This document shows, one piece after another, positions 28,435-36,481 of a DNA stretch of 64,000 bases. The DNA lies in contig PLDW01000475.1 of NCBI GenBank assembly GCA_003136315.1, positions 15,570 through 79,569 on the forward strand, read 5' to 3'. The first letter of the stretch is position 1. Every line of letters starts with the position of its first letter. Below the pieces are notes generated by a model. That model saw only the letters and a program-made list of their open reading frames with translations, ran no database searches and was not told where the DNA came from. A program made the position numbers and the translations under genes. Source of the DNA: Gemmataceae bacterium. Lineage in GTDB: Bacteria > Planctomycetota > Planctomycetia > Gemmatales > Gemmataceae.

Positions 28435-30315
28435 CTACACTGGCGGTTTGTCATCGTTCGGGGGTGGGGGGTCAACTGCTGGGAGTATAGGTGTCGGGAC
28501 ATCCATGAGTCGCGCGGGACGTTCCACAGACTTGACCTCCTCGGGTGGTTGTTCTGCCTCGGGTTTCTTGGCTGGGATCGACTTCAACTGCCAGCCAGGG
28601 ATCTTCACACACTCGAAGGCCTTCTCGGTCACACCGGGCACATTCCACCGAGTTTCCTTGAACCTCCAGCTTTCGGTATCACCGTTCGGTCTCAGGATGT
28701 AAAGTTGGGCAGGCGAGTAGGGGACGAGTGGGGCCTTTACCTTCGGCCCCATGAGGGCGATTCGGATCTGCTCAAATTCCTGCCGATCGGCCGCATCTCG
28801 TGGCTTAATATCAAGGTAGAGATAATAATTATCTTCTTTAAAAAGTGTAATCTGATATCGTTCAAGATATTCTTTTGCACTGATCTGAGACAAAACTGAA
28901 ATCGGCATCCGCTCAGCGGATAGGCTGACAGAAAACATCCGAGCGAGGAACTTTCCCCACCAGGACGCAGGATCGACGGACTCGACTTTGTCGTCAGACT
29001 TAAGATCGGTAAGATCAATTTTTTTATCGTTAAGATGATATTCTGTAATGGTCTTTAATAACCCGTTATATTCATAGAGCACATTGCCGTTGCGGATATA
29101 AGCCTCATAGTCGGCTTTTGTTGGGTCCGCGACATTGTCGAGCCGAAGCCGGGTAAAATCCGGCCGCATGTGGAGCACGCTGCCTAGATAGTGACGCTCC
29201 CGTTTGAAGACCGATTCCGTCTTGGTCACCTCCAAAGAGGCGTAGACATTGGTGAATCCCTCTCGCTGCTTCTCCCAGGCCGCGAGGTGGGCCGCCAGTT
29301 TCGGGTCGACAGTCGCGGCGGGAGGTTGCGTCGCCACAGGTGGTGGCATCACCGGAGGTGCCGATACCACCGGGGTCACCACAACCGGAGGAGCGGGAGC
29401 CGGGCAGACCCAGACGGTCGGGGCGCGGGCCACTCTGACAAATCGATGACACGCTTCCGCCGGAAGGGGGTCCACCGCCACGAGCATCCCCACGAGACCG
29501 CACGCGAACAGTCCGCCAATCGTGACCGATTTGAGCTTTTCCATAAGCATGGTTCGGAGCACTCCTTGCAAGAGTTCATTCACACCGGCGGGAACCGCCC
29601 CGGGTGTGGCCAGACGAACAGTCGCCGCGGCCAAGGGTGGTGGGACCGCAGCTCTTGAGGGCGATTGGGAGAGAAGACTTCCGAGCCCTGCGGCGGGAAC
29701 GACCCCCCGAGCTCGAAGCGCGGCTGCGAGAAGTTTCCGGGCCTTGGCCAACCGGCTCGATAGCGTCCCCTCTGGAATCCCGAGCCTGACTGCCGCATCC
29801 TTCCGGCTCAGCCCGTCCAGCTCGCAGAGCACCACCACGGACCGAAGCCAGTCCGGGAGGCCGGCGATTTCCTCATCGAGCGCCAGGAGTTCGTCGGGAT
29901 CGGCAGTCAGCGGGAGTGGAGCGGGTCGGTCCGGGAGAGTGGGCACGGAGAGTTCTCGCTTCCGGCGACGATCAGTCCGGGTGCGTGCGGTTCGGGCGGT
30001 GCGGACCGCGACCCCGTAAAGCCACCCGCGAACCGCTTCCCGTGGCCGGATTGTCGCTGCGCGACGGATCAGGACCAGGAAGACTGCCTGGAACGCCTCG
30101 TCGGCGAGGTGGGAGTCTTTCGCAACTCGCCGACAGACGGCGAGTACCATCGACCCATGCCGCGTAACGAGCATCTCGAACGCCTCCGGATCGCCAGAAG
30201 CGATAAACCGGGCAAGCAGGCGTGCATCGGATGTTTCGGGGTCGGTGGAGTTCGCGAGAACGGTCTGGCCGATCCGGGACAAACCAGCCGAGATCGGCCT
30301 GGAGGCATTCGGCAT
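28435..30315 (-). CDS. ECF-type RNA polymerase sigma factor fused via a TM segment to a TIGR03009-like domain
   Basis: N-term 'DARLLARFIASGDPEAFEMLVTRHGSMVLAVCRRV...DEAFQAVFLVLIRRA' (region 2), 'LPDWLRSVVVLCELDGLSRKDAAVRLGIPEGTLSSRLAKARKLL' (region 4), TM 'IGGLFACGLVGMLVAV', Pro-rich linker, TIGR03009-like C-term. Confidence 0.9.
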   Translation of the reverse strand: MPNASRPISAGLSRIGQTVLANSTDPETSDARLLARFIASGDPEAFEMLVTRHGSMVLAVCRRVAKDSHLADEAFQAVFLVLIRRAATIRPREAVRGWLYGVAVRTARTARTRTDRRRKRELSVPTLPDRPAPLPLTADPDELLALDEEIAGLPDWLRSVVVLCELDGLSRKDAAVRLGIPEGTLSSRLAKARKLLAAALRARGVVPAAGLGSLLSQSPSRAAVPPPLAAATVRLATPGAVPAGVNELLQGVLRTMLMEKLKSVTIGGLFACGLVGMLVAVDPLPAEACHRFVRVARAPTVWVCPAPAPPVVVTPVVSAPPVMPPPVATQPPAATVDPKLAAHLAAWEKQREGFTNVYASLEVTKTESVFKRERHYLGSVLHMRPDFTRLRLDNVADPTKADYEAYIRNGNVLYEYNGLLKTITEYHLNDKKIDLTDLKSDDKVESVDPASWWGKFLARMFSVSLSAERMPISVLSQISAKEYLERYQITLFKEDNYYLYLDIKPRDAADRQEFEQIRIALMGPKVKAPLVPYSPAQLYILRPNGDTESWRFKETRWNVPGVTEKAFECVKIPGWQLKSIPAKKPEAEQPPEEVKSVERPARLMDVPTPILPAVDPPPPNDDKPPV

Positions 30316-30495
30316 GGGTTCCTCCTGAACCAACCACCGGGGTCCGTTACCCTTATTGGCACCAACAGGGGAAGCGCGTCTCGCGATTTCTGGACCGCCC
30401 CGGTTGGGGGGTCAGGAGAGTGATTGGCGACGGAGATAGTCTACCCACTCCCCGCCGGCCGCCCAGAACGCGAAAGGAAATCCGATGTGTGCTTC

Positions 30496-31383
30496 TTACG
30501 GCCCCACTGCCAGGGTGGTGATGAGCGATTCGGTGGTGCCGTCGGGTGAGTAGGCCTCACCTTCCAGGGTGAGCATGACTTCCTGCTGAAACGGGCTCTC
30601 CGGGCTTTTCGGGTTGAACCGGACACTCCCGAGGGCGAACGATAGCACAGCGTTCCCGTTCGTGAAGGTCGCATTCACCGCGGCCCCGACCGCTCCGATC
30701 CCAAACAGGTCTGTGAACGGACCGAAGGGAACTGCGAGTCGGACGCTCACCTTCCGGGTCAACTTGTTCAGTGTCGTCAAGGTACGACTGTTGAAGAACC
30801 GGCTGCGGTCGATCCCGTTCGCGATCGAGAGTTCGAACTCCTTGGCCTGGACGGCATCCGAGCCGATGGTCAGAACGCAGTCGGTAAACAGGAAAGGCTG
30901 TGTGCTGAGATCCAGTGACAGACTCGGGAAAAACCCCGAGACAGAATAGTCCTGGCCCACCATTGAGAATTCCACTTCCAGAGCTTCCCCCTGGGTGCCC
31001 TTGAACTTCGCCTCGTCCACTGCGACCCCAGAGAGCAGCCACATTGCTCCGGCGTTCGGATCGAACCCGACGAACTGAGTGGGTGGTGTATCACCCAGCG
31101 GGTAGGTCACAGTGCCGGAGCCAGTCGGCGTGCCCCCGAGTGCCCACGGGAGCAGGACGGAGAGCTCGAGGCTGGTCGGATGCGTCTTGAGAGTCGGCTG
31201 CACGCGTGTCATGTTCTTCCGCACACGTGCCGTGTCCTTGGTGTACTTTCCTCGGGTTCCATTCAGATCCTTCAATTCGTCCTCGACCCCAAGAGCGAAA
31301 TCGACGAAATCGAGCCGCTGGGTGAGGGTGGAGGTCGGTCCAATCGCCAGTCGGCTGAGGGCTGTGGTTGCTGGGGCAGTCAT
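30496..31383 (-). CDS. Phage tail tube-like protein
   Basis: Position at the end of the head module plus tail tube-like composition ('TQPFLFTDCVLTIGSDAVQAKEFELSIANGIDRSRF'). Confidence 0.55.
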   Translation of the reverse strand: MTAPATTALSRLAIGPTSTLTQRLDFVDFALGVEDELKDLNGTRGKYTKDTARVRKNMTRVQPTLKTHPTSLELSVLLPWALGGTPTGSGTVTYPLGDTPPTQFVGFDPNAGAMWLLSGVAVDEAKFKGTQGEALEVEFSMVGQDYSVSGFFPSLSLDLSTQPFLFTDCVLTIGSDAVQAKEFELSIANGIDRSRFFNSRTLTTLNKLTRKVSVRLAVPFGPFTDLFGIGAVGAAVNATFTNGNAVLSFALGSVRFNPKSPESPFQQEVMLTLEGEAYSPDGTTESLITTLAVGP

Positions 31384-31442
31384 CTCAACTCCCGTTTAAA
31401 ACGTGATGTGTCGAATCGTATCGGTTGGTCTGACTTTGCTTG

Positions 31443-32147
31443 TTACGCGCCGAGGCCACGCAGTTCGCGGGTGATGCAGCGGACCGTCAGCTCGGACACG
31501 ACCTGCGGCCGGTCGGCTTCGACAGCCGCGATTGGTCCGCCCTCGACCTTACAACGGACACTCTCCGGTACCCCGGGAAGCCGTTGGTTGATGAACGCTC
31601 GAAGGATCGCCTGCCGCCACGAGCGGTAGGTATCCCGGCGAGCTTCATCAAACCGGAAGCAAACGTCCTTCACCAGCACCCGGACGCCATGCCCGATGTC
31701 GTCCCGCCCATTGGTGGCTGCCTCGTCCGTATCGCGCGCGCCTTCCGTGGTCAGGACGACGCACGGATATTCGAGGACTGCCTGGTTGTCGGCATAAAGC
31801 GAATCGTACACACGCTCGGTACACGGGAGTGCGAGGAGTTGCAGCCGTGCAGCGACCGCCGCGAAACACCGGGCTGCAACCGAGTCGGTGCCCGATGTCA
31901 CACCGAAGTAAGCGATCCCGGAAAGACTCGCCGGAGCCGTCAGCGCATACCCGAAGTAGTAACCCTTCGGGAGAGTGAGGGAGAGGCTTCCGTCGCCAGT
32001 CAGGGTTCCCGCCGTGGTCCAGACTCCGGTCTCGATTCCTCCGTCAACCGGAAGAATGAACACCGTGTTCAGGCCACCCGCCGAGCCAGTGACGGCGGCG
32101 GTTGCTCCGGTCCCATCGGCGTTGTCGGTAATGGTCAAGGTCGTCAT
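31443..32147 (-). CDS. Putative phage neck/tail-completion protein with N-terminal beta-rich domain
   Basis: Co-directional position between tail tube-like and adaptor genes. C-term 'YRSWRQAILRAFINQRLPGVPESVRCKVEGGPI'. Confidence 0.45.
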   Translation of the reverse strand: MTTLTITDNADGTGATAAVTGSAGGLNTVFILPVDGGIETGVWTTAGTLTGDGSLSLTLPKGYYFGYALTAPASLSGIAYFGVTSGTDSVAARCFAAVAARLQLLALPCTERVYDSLYADNQAVLEYPCVVLTTEGARDTDEAATNGRDDIGHGVRVLVKDVCFRFDEARRDTYRSWRQAILRAFINQRLPGVPESVRCKVEGGPIAAVEADRPQVVSELTVRCITRELRGLGA

Positions 32148-32200
32148 AGGGAATGGTCGCGCTCGGAGAGTCAGTGAATGCCCTGGGTCGGGCTCGGAAG

Positions 32201-32695
32201 TCAGATGGAATCGGCCCCGCCGCCGGAAAGCGACACATATCCCGCGTGTGGCCCGAATCCCTGGCGGTCGTATTGCCGTGCAAGCGCTGCCGCAGCAGCG
32301 CTGTCACCGCTCGACACCCCGCCTACGGCGGACGCATTCGTCGGCGGGGCGACGGCCACTCCACCGATCATCAGTGTGGTCATCCCGCGCAACTCCTCAC
32401 GGCGATCAAGGGACTTGAGGGCCTTGTCCGAGTACGCTTCCCCCCCCGCCCCGCCACGGGTCAGAGCCCAGAACGTACCCAGATCGCGGGCATAGACCGT
32501 CACAGAATCCCAGGCATCAATTTGAGCCTGGGTGTATCCGAGCCCCATCAGGAGTTGACTGACATCGTTGGTGGCCGAGGTATTGGCGTCGGCACACAGA
32601 TCGGTCCACCGGGTGGGGAGTTGTGAGACATCCGTTCCGAGGGCATCCGCCACTCGTTGGAGAAGGTCGCTGGTCGTGATCCACGGGCCGGGCAT
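32201..32695 (-). CDS. Putative phage head-tail connector
   Basis: 'WITTSDLLQRVADALGTDVSQLPTRWTDLCADANTSATNDVSQLLMGLGYTQAQIDAWDSV', located right after the capsid gene. ATG at 32695. Confidence 0.5.
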   Translation of the reverse strand: MPGPWITTSDLLQRVADALGTDVSQLPTRWTDLCADANTSATNDVSQLLMGLGYTQAQIDAWDSVTVYARDLGTFWALTRGGAGGEAYSDKALKSLDRREELRGMTTLMIGGVAVAPPTNASAVGGVSSGDSAAAAALARQYDRQGFGPHAGYVSLSGGGADSI

Positions 32696-32805
32696 GGGGT
32701 CACCGTTGGGGAAGAATCGGCAGGGCGAGATTACGCAAGTGAGCGCGGATAGGACGGACTCAGTCTGACGCACCCGATCCCATCTGCACTCACTCGACTG
32801 TCTCG

Positions 32806-33846
32806 TCAGAACGGCGCTGCTGCGTTCAGGATCGCAAAGCCTTCGGTGTAGTACGCGACTGGCCCTCCGTTGTGGCCAGCTCTGAGGATCACCTGGCAGG
32901 GATCTTTCCCTCGCCGGTCTTCGACCTGATACCACTCACCGGGTGCGGCCCGTTCATTCTGGGCTGCCCGGGTGAGCCGATACTCTCCGAGCGGCTCTCC
33001 GTCTTCCCGCAGACCCACCAGAACCATCGTCCCGTTCGTCATAAATCGACTGAACACCGGAGACTCACCGGGCGGGTCCGAGTAGAAGCCCTTGTCGTAG
33101 ACCCGGACCGGGGGCAGATCATTCGAGAGCAGGAACTCGTTCATTCCGTCCAGGTTGTTGATCGTCTGTCCGTACTGAAGCCGGCGACCATTGAGGTCGG
33201 CCGTGTTCTGGTTTTTCAGGATCAGGTTCGCGGTTGGCCGACTGCACAGGATGTAGCCCTTCTGGAAGCTGACCGACTTGCCTAACTCCAGTGTGGGGAT
33301 CAGATCTCGGATGAAATTCAGTGGCTGACTGTTGTTCAAGTCACTGAACAGTACCGGCGGCGTGAACGAGGGGACGTTGAACACGTCCTGATGGTACACG
33401 ACCCCTTGCGCATTGGCGGCCTGGAACCCACCGGTAGTGATGAGGGATGAGATCGAGAACTCGCACCGGTCCAGGAACCGCCGGGTCAGATGCTGGGTGC
33501 CCCGTGCGGCCTGGCTGTCGTAATTCTCGAAATCGTCCCACTTCCCGGCGTCTCGAAGATCGGTCAGCTCCTGCTCGGTAATTGTGTAGAAGTCGCCGTA
33601 GTACCCCGGCGCCACCCGGAACTGATCGAGCCCAGGCTTCCGGACTGCTCCAGTTGGACCGCCCAGCCCACGGGCCGCCTGGAGGCCAGTTTCCACCTGT
33701 CGCCGCTCGTAGATCAACTCGGTCTCGTCCACCTTCACAAGTGGAAAGAGTTTCAGCAGTTCCCGGGACTCCATCGCCCGTGGAAGGTACAGTTGCATCA
33801 GCTTGCGGAGCTTCACTGCTCCCTGAAGTTCCAACGTGGTCGGCAT
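32806..33846 (-). CDS. Phage major capsid protein (gpE-like/HK97-fold candidate)
   Basis: 'VDETELIYERRQVETGLQAARGLGG', 'LPPVRVYDKGFYSDPPGE...RFMTNGTMVLVG', consistent with gpE-type capsid proteins. Position after decoration gene. Confidence 0.7.
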   Translation of the reverse strand: MPTTLELQGAVKLRKLMQLYLPRAMESRELLKLFPLVKVDETELIYERRQVETGLQAARGLGGPTGAVRKPGLDQFRVAPGYYGDFYTITEQELTDLRDAGKWDDFENYDSQAARGTQHLTRRFLDRCEFSISSLITTGGFQAANAQGVVYHQDVFNVPSFTPPVLFSDLNNSQPLNFIRDLIPTLELGKSVSFQKGYILCSRPTANLILKNQNTADLNGRRLQYGQTINNLDGMNEFLLSNDLPPVRVYDKGFYSDPPGESPVFSRFMTNGTMVLVGLREDGEPLGEYRLTRAAQNERAAPGEWYQVEDRRGKDPCQVILRAGHNGGPVAYYTEGFAILNAAAPF

Positions 33847-33958
33847 CGGGATTCCTCAAAACGGGTCTGACGGATCTGGTGAATTTGTTGAGTATCGGGC
33901 AGAGGGACGGGGCGTCCGGCTGTCACTCACAGCCTGGAACCCCGCCCTCCAACCCCTG

Positions 33959-34705
33959 TTATTGGATTTCCACAATCGCCCCGGGAGACGTGATCGAGGC
34001 ACCTTGCTTCAACTTCCCGAAGGTGCCTGGCGTGCCATTGGCCGGGACGGCGTTGGAGTCGAGGCCGATCAGGTCGGATGCGTTGAATTCGCCGCTGATG
34101 AATGTCACCGCTGTGAGGTTTTGGGTCGCGCCGAATTCGTCGATCACCGAGCCGTTCACGGCAGTTCGGGTGTTCGACTCCAGGATGCACCTGGCCACCC
34201 CGGAAGCGTAGGGCTGGTAATAACCCACAGGCCCAGGGCTTCCTGCCGTGGTGGTGACGGAGGTGACCGTGGGGGTTGTCCCTCCGGTCAGCGCGTTCGT
34301 GATGACCGTCGGCAGTGGAATCGCACGATTGGCCAGTTCGTTCCCGTAGGTCACTGTCCAAGGCCCACCAGCCGAGCCGGTGACAGTCCCATTGTTGACC
34401 CCCAGGACATCCTGAATCGCTGTCTGAACCTGGGCTGCGGTTGCGGTTGCGGCGATTGGGTCCGCGAGATCGAACCCGCCATTCACCGACGGGTAGCCGA
34501 GAGTGAATGTTCCTCCGGTTGGGGAACCATTCACGGTGATCGTCTGGACGGCCGACTGGGCGGCGATGTTGACCTCTTCCAGCACCTGTCCGGCGGAGAG
34601 AGTCAGACCGCCGGCCAGTCGAACGGTCTGGGTTTTGGCCCGTTCGGGATACCGGGCGGGCTTGATCTTGCTGCTTGTGAGCGTTTTCTGCGGGGAGAAG
34701 GGCAT
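33959..34705 (-). CDS. Phage head decoration-like protein with inserted beta-rich domain
   Basis: Ends 'YASGVARCILESNT...FISGEFNASDLIGLDSNAVPANGTPGTFGKLKQGASI'. Insert 'VQTITVNGSPTGGTFTLGYP...TVTGSAGGPWTVTYGNELA' typical of phage structural proteins. Confidence 0.6.
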   Translation of the reverse strand: MPFSPQKTLTSSKIKPARYPERAKTQTVRLAGGLTLSAGQVLEEVNIAAQSAVQTITVNGSPTGGTFTLGYPSVNGGFDLADPIAATATAAQVQTAIQDVLGVNNGTVTGSAGGPWTVTYGNELANRAIPLPTVITNALTGGTTPTVTSVTTTAGSPGPVGYYQPYASGVARCILESNTRTAVNGSVIDEFGATQNLTAVTFISGEFNASDLIGLDSNAVPANGTPGTFGKLKQGASITSPGAIVEIQ

Positions 34706-34827
34706 TGGTTCCTCGTGGGTTCCTGGGTTATGGCGTTCAGGTTTCTGATCGTCCTGTCATCCGATCGCGAGGCCGCGATGAGTGGTTTGTGAGCTTGAAG
34801 ATTTCAAGATCTAACAGACCGACAATT

Positions 34828-36237
34828 TCACTTCTTTCCGCTCACTGTCTCGCGGAGTTTCGGAATGTGTCGCGCAGCCCGCAGGACGAAGGGGTCGGCG
34901 AGCGGGTCGCCAGCCTCGGGCGCGCCGATCTCTTCGCGGAACATCGGGCCGGGAGGAAGAGCGTTCAGATCGTCGAGCCACGCCTGGGCGGCCGTCTTCC
35001 CGCGCTCAGGACCGGCACCGAACACACGCACCCGATCCTTCGCCAGGCCGGCGGTGAGGTACGTGTCGCGCTGCCTCCGGGTGATCGCACCACGGAGGAT
35101 GGCTGAGTCCACCGCCGCGGCCACCCTGTCTCCGAAGCTGGCAGCGGCCGTCTTTTGGCGACCACTCTCGGCCGCTTCAAGGGCGCCGACCCGTTTCGTA
35201 AGACCGCCAACACAGTCTGCGAAGGCCGCCATCATGGTCTGAGCGAAGGCTGGGGTGGCAGGGTCGTCCGCGTAGGTTTTCCAGGCGGACATCATTTGTT
35301 CGGCTGGGTCGGCCGAATCATCCGAAAAGCTCTCCTGGTCGTCGGACATCTCGGCCGGGTCAGCGCCGCCCTGGAGGGCAGTGAGGATTTGTTCAAGGGC
35401 ATCGTCGGAGAGCCCGGCGAATGGCGGCTGGGTGGCATCCACCCCAAGCGCCTGGAGTTGCTGAACAATCTGATCATGCACGGAAAGATCCTCGGAGGGT
35501 ACGCGGAGAACAGAACTCGGAACTCGGTTGGGCCGACGGGATCGTTGCGAGGCGGACGTGGACTTCCGCTCTCGCTTCTTCGCATCCCGTCCTGGCGTGA
35601 ACATCTCGGAGAACGCGATCGTGTGGGAGGCGTAAGTGCGGCCATCGCGGGTGGCGAATGTCGGTTGATGGGGCACAGCGGCCGCCACCTGCGCCATCGC
35701 ACGAACCCAGGGGCCAAGGTTCGTTGAGGGAGGCACGGGAGTCCCGTCCGGGTAGACAGCGACCGGGCGTGTAAGCCCCTTGAGGGCGGGTGGCTCCTCG
35801 CCCAGCAGAGCAACGCCAGTCAGGATCGGGCCAGGGATGTTCGTGGATGCGTCGCGGGGGTCCGGGAGGTCATCAATCAACTCGACCGACCCGGATCGCA
35901 GAAGCCCGGCGTTGACGGCTGCCCCAACATCAACTGGAACCTGCGCGAGTCGCCGAATGATGAACATCCCCTTTGGGGAGAGCCCGGCCAGGATCACACG
36001 ACCCAGGGCCGGAAACCCGAGGCTCCGGGCGAACCGTTGCTCGGGGTCGTGGCCAATTTTGGCGGTGACCTCGACATGCGGAGCCGATCCCGTGCTCAGG
36101 CGGGCGAAGTTCGCAGCCATCCGTCGGATATCGGCGGGGCTGTAGTAGAACCGACCCTTGTGCCACCCTGGGCCAAACACGACCCAGTTGCGGATCTCGC
36201 AGGTCGATCGATCTGGGGCAGTGTGTGGCTCACGCAT
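34828..36237 (-). CDS. Phage head maturation protease/scaffold (Mu gpI-like)
   Basis: 'VVFGPGWHKGRFYYSPADIRRMAANFARL...VTAKIGHDPEQRFARSLGFPALGRVILAG...GAAVNAGLLRSGSVELIDD...GPILTGVALLGEEPPALKGL', then a scaffold-like C-term. ATG at 36237. Confidence 0.75.
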   Translation of the reverse strand: MREPHTAPDRSTCEIRNWVVFGPGWHKGRFYYSPADIRRMAANFARLSTGSAPHVEVTAKIGHDPEQRFARSLGFPALGRVILAGLSPKGMFIIRRLAQVPVDVGAAVNAGLLRSGSVELIDDLPDPRDASTNIPGPILTGVALLGEEPPALKGLTRPVAVYPDGTPVPPSTNLGPWVRAMAQVAAAVPHQPTFATRDGRTYASHTIAFSEMFTPGRDAKKRERKSTSASQRSRRPNRVPSSVLRVPSEDLSVHDQIVQQLQALGVDATQPPFAGLSDDALEQILTALQGGADPAEMSDDQESFSDDSADPAEQMMSAWKTYADDPATPAFAQTMMAAFADCVGGLTKRVGALEAAESGRQKTAAASFGDRVAAAVDSAILRGAITRRQRDTYLTAGLAKDRVRVFGAGPERGKTAAQAWLDDLNALPPGPMFREEIGAPEAGDPLADPFVLRAARHIPKLRETVSGKK

Positions 36238-36353
36238 GACCACAACATCACCGACAGGGTTGCCTGCCGGGCAGGTTGACTTGCGAAAATCGACTCGGAT
36301 TTGATCAGGTTTGGTGCAACAGGGGGTTCGGAAATGGGGTGCTGGAAAGTGAA

Positions 36354-36391
36354 CCGGCCGCCCGCGTGTCTGGAAGACACGGGGCGGCCGG
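36354..36391. repeat. Strong hairpin between portal and protease genes
   Basis: CCGGCCGCCCGCGTGTCT-GGA-AGACACGGGGCGGCCGG: about 17 bp stem with one bulge, no adjacent T-tract. Confidence 0.8.
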
Positions 36392-36481
36392 TTGGTGGCA
36401 GGAGGTAAATGCAGGGTGGGGTGGCCCCATCTTAGCATTAACTCTTGCGTTTCTCGACTAGCGCCAGTATCATAATGACGA

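Noticed and set aside
27004-30315. Sigma/TIGR03009 genes considered as part of the prophage
   Set aside because: Their domain content is typical planctomycete host signalling. Their position beside the head module is not evidence of phage origin.
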